Part shown: in pieces, positions 22,901 through 30,422 of the stretch
Position numbering within the stretch: the stretch's first letter is position 1
Layout of the letters: each line of letters opens with the position of its first letter
NCBI GenBank assembly: GCA_036494575.1
Contig: DASXOE010000020.1
Span: forward strand, 1 to 64,000
Source: DASZFV01 sp036494575
Lineage (GTDB): Bacteria > Myxococcota_A > Polyangia > Fen-1088
Length of the DNA stretch: 64,000 bases
Direction of reading: 5' to 3'
The notes under the pieces: generated by a model
Told to the model about the DNA's origin: nothing
Databases searched by the model: none
What the model saw: only the letters and a program-made list of their open reading frames with translations
Translations under genes and position numbers: made by a program

Positions 22901-23854
22901 ATGTCGTCTACGTGCCTCGTCACGGGTGGAGCCGGTTTCATCGGGTCGTCGATCGTGCGCGCCCTCCTGGCGCGCGGCGACAAGGTGCGTGTGCTCGACA
23001 ACTTCTTCTCGGGCAAGCGCGAGAACCTCGCCGAGGTCGCCTCGGACGTCGACCTCCAGGAGGGCGACGTGCGGGACGACGCGGCGCTCGAGCGCGCGCT
23101 TCCGGGCGTCGAGCTCGTCTTCCACGAGGCCGCCATTCCATCGGTGCCGCGCTCGCTCGTCGATCCCCTCGGCAGCAACGAAGCGAACGCGACCGCCACG
23201 CTCAAGGTGCTGCACCACGCCAAGAAGGCCGGCGTCCGCCGCGTCGTGTACGCCGCGTCGTCGTCCGCCTACGGCGACACGCCCACGCTGCCCAAGATCG
23301 AGACGATGCGGCCCGCCCCGCTGTCTCCCTACGCCGTCGCGAAGCTCGCGGGCGAGCACTACTGTCAGGTCTATGCGAGCGCCTACGGTCTCGAGACGGT
23401 CAGCCTGCGCTACTTCAACGTCTTCGGGCCGCGCCAGGATCCCGCCTCCGAATACGCGGCCGTCATCCCGCGCTTCGTGACGGCGGCGCTCGCCGGCGCC
23501 GGCGTCACGATCTACGGCGACGGCACGCAGTCGCGCGACTTCTGCTTCATCGACAACACCGTCGAGGCGAACCTGCAGGCCGGCGCCGCGCCCGCTGACA
23601 AGGCCTCGGGGCGCGTGTTCAACGTCGCGTGCGGCGAGGCCACGACCTTGAATCAGGTCGTCGACGTGCTGGGCTCGATCGTCGGCAAGAAGGTTGCCGT
23701 GACCTACGCGCCCGGCCGCGTGGGCGACGTCAAGCACTCGCTGGCCGACATCACGGAGGCGCGCACCCGCCTCGGCTACAAAGGCGCCGTGTCCTTCATC
23801 GACGGTCTGCGCCGCTCCGTGGCCTGGTACGCCGAGCGCGCCAACAAGCGTTAG
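22901..23854 (+). CDS. NAD-dependent nucleotide-sugar epimerase (UDP-GlcNAc/UDP-Glc 4-epimerase type)
   Basis: 317 aa, extended SDR. NAD-binding GGAGFIGS is at residues 9-16; HEAAIPSVPRS follows; the catalytic triad is Ser in ASSSAYGD with Y and K in YAVAK (about residues 146-150). LRYFNVFGPRQDP, YGDGTQSRDFCFIDN and the C-terminal substrate-loop residues are standard. The SVPRSLVDP-n-N context is like UDP-N-acetylglucosamine 4-epimerases (WbpP/Gne). It probably supplies a sugar nucleotide precursor for the EPS locus that begins 2.4 kb downstream. Exact substrate cannot be fixed from motifs. Confidence 0.85.
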   Translation: MSSTCLVTGGAGFIGSSIVRALLARGDKVRVLDNFFSGKRENLAEVASDVDLQEGDVRDDAALERALPGVELVFHEAAIPSVPRSLVDPLGSNEANATATLKVLHHAKKAGVRRVVYAASSSAYGDTPTLPKIETMRPAPLSPYAVAKLAGEHYCQVYASAYGLETVSLRYFNVFGPRQDPASEYAAVIPRFVTAALAGAGVTIYGDGTQSRDFCFIDNTVEANLQAGAAPADKASGRVFNVACGEATTLNQVVDVLGSIVGKKVAVTYAPGRVGDVKHSLADITEARTRLGYKGAVSFIDGLRRSVAWYAERANKR

Positions 23855-23872
23855 ACGAAGATCTCGCCGAGC

Positions 23873-25150
23873 CTAGCCGGGCAGCTCGAGGCCGAGCAGC
23901 GCGACGTCGTCGCGGCCGTGCGCCGAGTGTTCGACGGCGGTCAGGATGCGCCGGTGAATCTCCGCGAGATCGTGCGACGAGTTCTGCACGACGTCCGCGA
24001 GCCGGCATTGTCCCATGGTCGAGCAGGGCCGGCGGTGGCCCGCGAAAAGCTCGAAGACGCCGTCGGTGGCGAGGAGCAGGATGTCGCCGGGCTCGGCCGG
24101 GAACACCTCCTCGTCGAAGTCAGCGGAAGGCATCATCCCGATGGGCGGGCCAGAGGCATAGGCGAGCCCGATGACGGAGCCCGAGCGCCTCCGCAGCAGC
24201 GGGACGACGTGCCCCGCGTTCGCCACGACCCAGCGGCCCTTGGGCAGGTCGAGCAGCACGCAGACGACGGTCACGAACCGGTCGTCCTGCATGCGACCCG
24301 GCAGCGAGCCGTTGAGGCGGGCCAAGATCTCGCCGGGCCCGGTCGTCTCGGCCGCCAGACGACGGAGCTCCGAGCTGATGCGCGACATCATGAGAGCGGC
24401 CGTCACGCCCTTGCCCGAGACGTCTCCGATGGCCGCCAGCAGGCGCCCGTCGCCGAGGTCGATGAAGTCGTAGAAGTCGCCGCCCACGGCGAAGGCCGGC
24501 AGATACTCGGCGAGGACGCGGACGCCCGCCGAGTTGCTCTCGAGCGGGCGCGGCAAGAACATCCTCTGCATCTCGCGCGCAGAAGCCATGTCGCGCTGAA
24601 ACCACAGGGCCGTCGACTGGCCGCCCCGCGCCTGCACGCGCGTGAGGATGGCGGCCACGCCGCGCGCGAGCGTCGTCAAGCCCTCGAGATCGCGCGGCGC
24701 GAACTCCGGCGCCGACGTGCGTCGCTGCACGATGATGAAGCCGGACCAGGTCTCGGCGCCGTCGACGGGGACGCACAAGGCCGGACCGAACCCGAGCCCG
24801 GCGTCCCCCGCTGCGAGATGCGGCGTCGCGGGAATGACCCGCACCGCTTGGCTGCCCTCCTGGACGCCGGCGACGGCGCTCATGAGCGCGTGGCCCGCGA
24901 CCGGATCGCAGACCGCGCGCAGCTCGCTCGCGGGGCCGGAAGGCAGGAACAGGTCGGAGGCGGCGACGTCCGACCACAGCATCGAGATCGTCGTGACGAG
25001 CCGCTGCCCGAGCTCGAGGAGGTTCTCCGGCTCGCCGATGGCGCCGAGCGCCTGCTGAACGGGGAGGGGCGACGCGTCCCCACCGAGCATGGCCGCGTCG
25101 ATCAACGCGGCTGCGTCCGAGACGAATTCCCGTGTCTTCGTTACCGGCAC
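23873..25150 (-). CDS. RsbU-like PP2C phosphatase with N-terminal GAF-like sensor
   Basis: 425 aa from GTG at 25150. Residues about 40-185 look like a GAF domain (EPENLLELGQRLVTTISMLW, then GPALCVPVDGAETWSGFIIV). The C-terminal ~230 residues are a SpoIIE/PP2C phosphatase with metal-binding motifs: FAVGGDFYDFIDLGDGRL, IGDVSGKGVTAALMMS, LLLATDGVFEL and GRDDVALL. RsbU-type enzymes dephosphorylate a STAS anti-anti-sigma protein after sensing a signal, releasing a regulatory partner. The matching STAS and kinase genes lie just upstream on the same strand. A GGTGGGG ribosome-site candidate precedes the GTG. No sigma factor is nearby, so the final target is unknown. Confidence 0.88.
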   Translation of the reverse strand: MPVTKTREFVSDAAALIDAAMLGGDASPLPVQQALGAIGEPENLLELGQRLVTTISMLWSDVAASDLFLPSGPASELRAVCDPVAGHALMSAVAGVQEGSQAVRVIPATPHLAAGDAGLGFGPALCVPVDGAETWSGFIIVQRRTSAPEFAPRDLEGLTTLARGVAAILTRVQARGGQSTALWFQRDMASAREMQRMFLPRPLESNSAGVRVLAEYLPAFAVGGDFYDFIDLGDGRLLAAIGDVSGKGVTAALMMSRISSELRRLAAETTGPGEILARLNGSLPGRMQDDRFVTVVCVLLDLPKGRWVVANAGHVVPLLRRRSGSVIGLAYASGPPIGMMPSADFDEEVFPAEPGDILLLATDGVFELFAGHRRPCSTMGQCRLADVVQNSSHDLAEIHRRILTAVEHSAHGRDDVALLGLELPG

Positions 25151-25194
25151 TGCCCCACCTTCGTGCTACAAGGTACTACATTGGCGACTCGTGG

Positions 25195-25236
25195 CGCTAC
25201 ACCTAGTAGCGACTAGAAACCCGTGTTACGCAACAC
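25195..25236. promoter_or_regulatory. Two small inverted repeats upstream of the RsbU-like gene
   Basis: CGCTAC-ACCTA-GTAGCG (25195-25211) and GTGTT-ACGC-AACAC (25223-25236) lie 45-86 bp upstream of the phosphatase gene, in the 228-bp gap after the STAS gene. They could be operator half-sites or RNA hairpins. Their presence, with the gap, suggests separate control of the phosphatase. Confidence 0.4.
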
Positions 25237-25378
25237 AGGTCCTGCAGACCGTAAGCCCTGACAGCGGCTAACGTTTGTGTGTGACGCGTTGCGCGCACCG
25301 CCATCTTCGGTCCCCTCAGATGCATCGAGGCACACCGAAGTGCATCGAACGGAGCCGGGCGCGGCTTGAGCGCCGATC

Positions 25379-25732
25379 TCAGTGTTTGGACGTCGAGGTG
25401 CTGCCGGCCGGCGCGGGCGCGGCGATCTCGGCGCCCACCATGACTCGGTCCAGACGAAGCAGCCGAAAGATTGCGAGCGGCTGATCGCGCAGGCCCGTGA
25501 GCACGACGCTGCCGCCCTGGGCGCGCGCGCGTTTGTAAAGAGAAACGAGCGCGCCGACGCCGGAGCTGTCCACCATGCGCAGGCGCGAGAGATCGACGTC
25601 GACGCGCGCAGGCTGGCGCGCCAGCAGCTTCTCGAGGTCGGTGCGAAGGTCGGAGACGCTCACGGCGTCGAGCTCGCCTTCGATGGCCAAGCGCTCGGAA
25701 CCGTCTTCAGCGGTGGAGATCGTGAACGTCAT
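25379..25732 (-). CDS. STAS-domain anti-anti-sigma factor (RsbV-like)
   Basis: 117 aa, the standard size. The STAS core ends strand 2 with DVDLSRLRMVDSSGVGALV, in which the second Ser of DSSG is the phosphorylation site used by the partner kinase. The rest (LYKRARAQGGSVVLTGLRDQ, FRLLRLDRVM) follows the STAS fold. Unphosphorylated, it would bind and sequester the RsbW-like protein encoded immediately upstream. Its start overlaps that gene's end by 4 bp (ATGA), so the two are translationally coupled at fixed ratio, a hallmark of partner-switching pairs. Confidence 0.93.
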   Translation of the reverse strand: MTFTISTAEDGSERLAIEGELDAVSVSDLRTDLEKLLARQPARVDVDLSRLRMVDSSGVGALVSLYKRARAQGGSVVLTGLRDQPLAIFRLLRLDRVMVGAEIAAPAPAGSTSTSKH

Positions 25733-26166
25733 CGAGGTGTCCCTTCGGCTTTGGGCGCCTCGTCCGCGGGTTCGGAGGGGAGAGTCTTCGATAGGGTAAG
25801 CACGTTGGGGCGGCCGGGCGTGTAGCTGATATCCATGAACGCTTTAATGATGAAAAGTCCCCACCCCGATTCCGGCAGGCTGTCGAAATCGGGCGGCGGG
25901 ACGGTGGTGGGATCGAAGCTGGAGCCGTAGTCCCTCATGGCGATCGTGATGCGATCGAGCGTGGCGCGGATCTCGATCTCGATCTCGCCGTCGCCGCGGC
26001 CCTCGTAACCGTGCAGCACGATGTTGTTGAAGGCCTCACCGACGGCGGACACGACCTGCATGCGGAACTCGTTCCACGTCGGGCCTTGTGGCCGGCGCGT
26101 GACGAGCTTGCATGCGGCTGAAACCGCACGAAGCGTGACGTCGCGGTGATCCAAGGTTCCGGTCAT
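25729..26166 (-). CDS. RsbW-like anti-sigma kinase (HATPase_c)
   Basis: About 145 aa from ATG at 26166; a TTG at 26181 would add five residues. The GHKL ATPase motifs are present: N-box EAFNNIVLHGYEG, G1-like MRDYGSSFDP and G2-like SGWGLFIIKAFMD. In RsbW and SpoIIAB such a domain phosphorylates the STAS partner and binds a sigma factor or another effector. It heads the operon kinase-STAS, then the phosphatase after a 228-bp gap. It is divergent from the EPS sugar transferase across 88 bp, so the module may control EPS production, though that is inference from position. Confidence 0.88.
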   Translation of the reverse strand: MTGTLDHRDVTLRAVSAACKLVTRRPQGPTWNEFRMQVVSAVGEAFNNIVLHGYEGRGDGEIEIEIRATLDRITIAMRDYGSSFDPTTVPPPDFDSLPESGWGLFIIKAFMDISYTPGRPNVLTLSKTLPSEPADEAPKAEGTPR

Positions 26167-26242
26167 GAGGATCCGTATCAAGGCGCCCCACTAACTCATA
26201 CCATCACCACCGCTCAGGTGGTTCGGATTCGTCAATTCGTTG

Positions 26243-26248
26243 TAGGGT
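26243..26248 (+). promoter_or_regulatory. TANNNT -10-like hexamer, leaderless arrangement
   Basis: TAGGGT lies 6 nt before the GTG at 26255, the first gene of the EPS locus. No clear -35 was found at 16-18 bp. Confidence 0.4.
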
Positions 26249-26254
26249 ACGCCC

Positions 26255-26992
26255 GTGGATCGGTCCGTCCGCATTGCGAAGAGGTTGACAGACATCGTCG
26301 GATCGTCCTTGGGCCTCGCCCTCACGCTGCCCCTGTATCCCCTCATCGCCGCGGCCATCTATATCGAGTCCCCAGGGCCGGTTTTTATCCGGCAGAAGCG
26401 CGCGGGTCAACTGCGGGAGCCAGACCCAGCCGCCACCGAAGGCGTGCCTCGGCCCCAGTTCCGCGTCTTCATGATGCTGAAGTTCCGCTCGATGAGGCCC
26501 GACGCGGAGAAGCTCACGGGCATCGTGCTCGCGACCGACGACGACCCGCGCATCACGCGGGTGGGCCGGTTTCTGCGCAAGACGCGGCTCGACGAGATTC
26601 CGCAGTTCATCAACGTGCTGCTCGGACAGATGAGCCTCGTCGGCCCGCGCCCCGAGCGACCGGAGCTCGCCGAGCAGCTCGCCATGGCCATCCCCTACTT
26701 CGAGGAGCGCATGCGCGACCTCAAGCCGGGCATCACGGGTCTGGCCCAGATCTCGCTCGGGTACTCCGGGAAGCCCCTGCCCCACAGCGTGCTCGCGAAG
26801 TTCGAGGCCGACCTCACGAACCCGTTCAAGGTCGAAGGCGCGGAGGACGCGCTCGCCGATCACATGCGCATGAAGCTGCTCTACGACCTCGCGTACAGCG
26901 CCGCCACCGAGGACTTCAAGGCGTTCTTTGCCATGGAGATGCGGATCATCCTCCAGACGCCGCTCGTCATGCTGGGCGCGAAGGGAACCTGA
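26255..26992 (+). CDS. Initiating sugar-1-phosphate transferase (bacterial sugar transferase family)
   Basis: 245 aa. A single N-terminal membrane or re-entrant segment (IVGSSLGLALTLPLYPLIAA) precedes the conserved catalytic domain: FIRQKRAG, MLKFRSMRPDAE, KTRLDEIPQFINVL, SLVGPRPERPE and LKPGITGLAQIS. It lacks the extra four-TM N-terminal domain of WbaP/WcaJ-type enzymes, so it is the small monotopic phosphoglycosyl transferase form. It transfers a sugar phosphate to undecaprenyl phosphate and starts the EPS repeat unit. It starts with GTG and is first in the operon with the GT2 and export genes. The C-terminal segment after about residue 180 (HMRMKLLYDLAYSAATED) is typical. Confidence 0.93.
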   Translation: MDRSVRIAKRLTDIVGSSLGLALTLPLYPLIAAAIYIESPGPVFIRQKRAGQLREPDPAATEGVPRPQFRVFMMLKFRSMRPDAEKLTGIVLATDDDPRITRVGRFLRKTRLDEIPQFINVLLGQMSLVGPRPERPELAEQLAMAIPYFEERMRDLKPGITGLAQISLGYSGKPLPHSVLAKFEADLTNPFKVEGAEDALADHMRMKLLYDLAYSAATEDFKAFFAMEMRIILQTPLVMLGAKGT

Positions 26993-27025
26993 GGCGGCGG
27001 CCTCGGCCGTGCGGCGCTTCCAACC

Positions 27026-28162
27026 ATGACCCTCTGCGCGCTGTGGACGCTCGCGCTGCTGGCCTACACCTATTTCGGGTATCCCATCGTCATCGGCCTG
27101 CTGGCGCGGCTTCGGCCCGGCGGGTCAGCGGCGCGGACGGCGCGAGCTGAGGACGGCGCGTCCCAGCGCGACGTCACCGTGAGCGTGCTCTTGCCGGTCT
27201 TCAACGGCGCGACGCTCCTCCGCGCCAAGCTGACCAGCTTGCTCGAGCAAGACTACCCGCCCGCGCTCCTCGACGTGCTCGTCTACTGCGACGGCTGCAC
27301 CGACGAGACGGAGGCGACGGCGCGTGCGCTGGCCGCCGAGGCGCGCGCGGCGGGCCGGATCCGCGTCGTGGCGTCGGCGGAGCGCCGCGGAAAGCCGGCG
27401 GCGCTGAACGCCCTGCGCGCGCTGGCCGGCGGGGAATTGCTCCTGCTCAACGACCTGCGACAGCCGCTGTCGCGCGGGAGCGTGCGCGCCCTGGCGCGCG
27501 CCCTCGAGGACCCGCGGGTGGGCTGTGCCACGGGCAACCTCGTGCTCGCGGGCGGCGCGCCGAGCGGCGTGTACTGGAAGTACGAGCATTGGATTCGCCG
27601 GCAGGAGTCGCGCTTCCGCGGCGTCGTCGGCATGACGGGCGCGATCGCCATGATGAGGCGCGCAGAGCTCGACCCGCTGCCCGAAGACTTGATCCTCGAC
27701 GACGTCTGGATCCCAGCGCGCCTCGGCCTGCGCGGCGAGCGCGTCACGCTCGTGGCCGACGCCGAGGCCTACGACACGGCCTTCGAGGACGAGCAGGAGT
27801 TTCGGCGCAAGGTCCGCACGCTCGCCGGGAACTATCAGCTCTTCGCGCTCGTCCCCGCGCTGCTCTCGCCCTTCGCGAATCCGTTCTGGTTCGAGCTCGT
27901 CTCGCACAAGGTCCTGCGCCTGGTCGCGCCGTGGCTCATGCTCGTCCTCGCGGCGACGTCGACGGCCGCCGTCACGGGCGGTGGCTTCCGAGGCCTGCCG
28001 GCCGCGCTCGTCGTCGCGCAGGCCGCGTTCTACGGCGCGGCGGCCGCCGGGCGGCGCGCCGGGCGCCTCGCGGGCGTCGCGCGCACGTTCGTCGTGCTGA
28101 ACCTCGCGGCCGTCGTGGGCCTCGTCAAGTACGTCAGCGGGCGCCAGCGCGTGACCTGGTAA
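27026..28162 (+). CDS. Membrane glycosyltransferase family 2
   Basis: 378 aa. N-terminal TM (LWTLALLAYTYFGYPIVIGL), then GT-A fold: VLLPVFNGATLLRAKLTSLL, DVLVYCDGCTDETEATARAL, RRGKPAALNALRAL, and LLLLNDLRQPLSRGSV, where a DxR replaces the usual DAD and is common in this subfamily. GVVGMTGAIAMMRR is an acceptor-side motif and LILDDVWIPARLGLRG resembles an ED motif. About three to four TM segments fill the C-terminal third. The processive-type layout fits addition of a sugar to an undecaprenyl-linked EPS intermediate on the cytoplasmic face. The gap to the sugar transferase gene is 33 bp. Confidence 0.88.
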   Translation: MTLCALWTLALLAYTYFGYPIVIGLLARLRPGGSAARTARAEDGASQRDVTVSVLLPVFNGATLLRAKLTSLLEQDYPPALLDVLVYCDGCTDETEATARALAAEARAAGRIRVVASAERRGKPAALNALRALAGGELLLLNDLRQPLSRGSVRALARALEDPRVGCATGNLVLAGGAPSGVYWKYEHWIRRQESRFRGVVGMTGAIAMMRRAELDPLPEDLILDDVWIPARLGLRGERVTLVADAEAYDTAFEDEQEFRRKVRTLAGNYQLFALVPALLSPFANPFWFELVSHKVLRLVAPWLMLVLAATSTAAVTGGGFRGLPAALVVAQAAFYGAAAAGRRAGRLAGVARTFVVLNLAAVVGLVKYVSGRQRVTW

Positions 28163-28218
28163 GGGGGGCTCCCGACGTCTCCGAAGTGCGGGCACGGGCG
28201 GCGAGGCTGTGATATCTC

Positions 28219-28821
28219 ATGGCCGTGAACCGTCGGACGATTTGGCTGCTGGCGCTGGCCTGGCCCCTGGTCTCGGGCTGCCCGCACCCCTACCGCCCCT
28301 ACAACTACGCCGCCGAGCCTGATCCGCGGCAGCAGGAGTTCGTCATCGGACCCTCGGACGTCCTGCGCATCACCGTGTGGCGCAACCCCGATCTTTCGGG
28401 CGAGGCGGTCGTGCGGCCCGACGGCACCATCACGGTTCCGCTCGTGGGCGATCTGCACGCGGCAGGCCGCACCCCGGCCGAGATCCGGGCCGAGCTGACC
28501 CAGCGGCTCGCGACGTACATCAAGGACGACTCTGCCGTCGTCACCGTGGCCGTCACGGCCATCAATAGCTACCGCATCACCGTGAGCGGGAACGTCGAGC
28601 ACCCTGGGACGTTCAACGCGAGCCACTACATCACGATCTCGGAGGCCATGGCTCTCTCGGGCGGGCCCAACCGCTTCAGCGAGCCCGAGGAGGCCGTTGT
28701 CATCCGCACCGATCAACGCGGCACGCGGCGCATTCCCGTGAACTATCCGGCGATGCTGGCTGGCATTCACCCCGAGCAGAACGTCGTTCTGCTACCGGGG
28801 GACGTTCTTTACGTTCCCTGA
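28219..28821 (+). CDS. Polysaccharide export lipoprotein, short OPX (Wza family)
   Basis: 200 aa, about half the length of E. coli Wza. The lipoprotein signal peptide (IWLLALAWPLVSGCPH) ends in a lipobox Cys near residue 22. The Poly_export domain follows (FVIGPSDVLRITVWRNPDLS, RPDGTITVPLVGDLHAAGRT), then one SLBB domain (ITVSGNVEHPGTFNASHYIT) ending at LLPGDVLYVP. There is no C-terminal amphipathic helix to span the outer membrane. Short OPX proteins of this kind in Myxococcus are reported to depend on a separate beta-barrel porin. A candidate barrel gene is convergent and overlaps its 3' end by 30 bp. Confidence 0.92.
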   Translation: MAVNRRTIWLLALAWPLVSGCPHPYRPYNYAAEPDPRQQEFVIGPSDVLRITVWRNPDLSGEAVVRPDGTITVPLVGDLHAAGRTPAEIRAELTQRLATYIKDDSAVVTVAVTAINSYRITVSGNVEHPGTFNASHYITISEAMALSGGPNRFSEPEEAVVIRTDQRGTRRIPVNYPAMLAGIHPEQNVVLLPGDVLYVP

Positions 28822-30243
28822 GCCTGGGCCTCCGGGCCCTGAGCCTCCGGCAGCCGGCGAACCCGAGGCTCCCGTCCCAGAGTCCAGCGTCCCCTGCGGC
28901 GCGGACAGATCCTCGGGCGATCTGCCGGCGTCCTCGGGCCTGCTCTCGCCGATTGGAACCACGCCCGGCAGGACGCCGTGGAACAGCGCCGGCGCAGCCG
29001 CGCCGTGCGTGAAGGCGCCGCCGACGGTGAGCAGCACGGTCTGGCGCTCGAGGTCCGGGATGTTGTCCGGGGGAAGGTACTGGTTGCCGAACTGGTGACT
29101 GTACGTGTAGTCGAGGCTGACCCAGAGCGGGAGCCGCTCGCTGCGCGCCGTGAACGAGGCGCCCGCCAAGCGGAGCACGTAGCCGCGGCGCGTGCCCATG
29201 TCGTCGACGAGACGCGCGTACGTGTAGCCGCCATAGCCCGCGAGGAGATAGCGCTCGCTGCGCGCCAGGGGCAGGGCCAGGCGCAGCGTCGCCTGGTCGC
29301 TGATCGTGGCGGCGCCGATGAGGAGGTTCGCCGTCGCCGTCTGTGACCCGCTCAGCGTCGCGAACCAGTAAATCTGCCGGTAGTTCAGCGAGGCCACCGC
29401 CGCCGGTTCGGCGATTTCGGTCCCGTGGAAGTCCAGGACGCCGAGGGCGCCTGCCTTGAGCTCGACCCACCAGGCCAGCCCCAGATCGCGGCGCCAGCCG
29501 GCGAGGCTCTGCAGGATCAGGACCTGATCGGAGACGCCAGGATTGCCGGGGACGATGTTGTCCGAGACGTCGAGCTCCAAGCTGAAGAGGTTCTGCCCGA
29601 CCTCGTGCTCGCCGCGCCCGAACGCGCCGACGACGAAGGTGCCGTCGAAGGCGCCCGGCGCGTTCAGGTAGTGCACGCCGGCGAAGCGCAGGTTTTGCAG
29701 GATGCGCGAGCGCCTCCCGATGATATGGACGAGCTCCTCCGTGGCGCTCAGCGAGATGATGCTGCTGCTGATTGCGGACTGCGCGACCTGGCTGCTGGCA
29801 CCGCCGATGTCGAGGCCCGTCGGGTTCGACGCGCGCCCGTAAGCCACGCTCGCGCCGAGCCGGAGCTGCGTCGGCGGCGACAGATTCAGATCTGACAGCC
29901 AGGCGAGCTCCTGCGCCAAGGACGACGGCCCCCGGCTGTGGAAGTAGAACGTTTCAGCCAGGCGATAGCCGAGCGAATGGTCCGCGTGCGCCTTGCGCAG
30001 CCGCGCGCGCGCGATCCCGGCGACGATACCGAACTCGTCGCTCCTGGGGGGCTGCATGCCGGGAACGGCGGGAGGGACCAGGGCGGCGTTGTCGGTGTAA
30101 CCCACGCTCACCGTCGGCAAACCCTCGAGGACGACGTCCCCGCGCGCCACGCCGGCTCCGCCGACGGTCACGGCTCCCACGACGACGGCCAGAAGGGTCG
30201 CCGCGCCGCCCGTTCTCCCGCCCGGCGCGGCCCCTCGATTCAT
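28792..30243 (-). CDS. Outer-membrane beta-barrel protein, candidate EPS secretion porin
   Basis: About 483 aa from ATG at 30243, with a signal peptide (ATLLAVVVGAVTVGGAGVARG). The rest has alternating hydrophobic/polar strands of 8-12 residues with aromatic girdles (TVSVGYTDNAALV, HSLGYRLAETFYFHS, LWVSLDYTYSHQFGNQY, YLLAGYGGYTYARLVDD), typical of a large beta-barrel. It ends with a disordered Gly/Ser/Pro tail rather than a terminal aromatic strand. Similar barrels lie beside short OPX genes in Myxococcus EPS and spore-coat loci (Wzp/EpsX type). The 3' ends of this gene and the OPX gene overlap by 30 bp. Function as an export porin is inference from fold and location. Confidence 0.8.
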   Translation of the reverse strand: MNRGAAPGGRTGGAATLLAVVVGAVTVGGAGVARGDVVLEGLPTVSVGYTDNAALVPPAVPGMQPPRSDEFGIVAGIARARLRKAHADHSLGYRLAETFYFHSRGPSSLAQELAWLSDLNLSPPTQLRLGASVAYGRASNPTGLDIGGASSQVAQSAISSSIISLSATEELVHIIGRRSRILQNLRFAGVHYLNAPGAFDGTFVVGAFGRGEHEVGQNLFSLELDVSDNIVPGNPGVSDQVLILQSLAGWRRDLGLAWWVELKAGALGVLDFHGTEIAEPAAVASLNYRQIYWFATLSGSQTATANLLIGAATISDQATLRLALPLARSERYLLAGYGGYTYARLVDDMGTRRGYVLRLAGASFTARSERLPLWVSLDYTYSHQFGNQYLPPDNIPDLERQTVLLTVGGAFTHGAAAPALFHGVLPGVVPIGESRPEDAGRSPEDLSAPQGTLDSGTGASGSPAAGGSGPGGPGSGNVKNVPR

Positions 30244-30422
30244 CGCCGAGCGCGGCGCGCGGCGCACACCCTCGCAGCAACGATCGTGCATGACCGGCCT
30301 GCCGCTCTTCATCGGCGGAAACCGTAACCCATCCCGGTCGAGGCGGCGAGGGGTTGACGGAGCGGATTCTGAATCCGAACCACGACCTTGCGTAGGTCGC
30401 TTCGCGATGTTGGAATGCGTCC

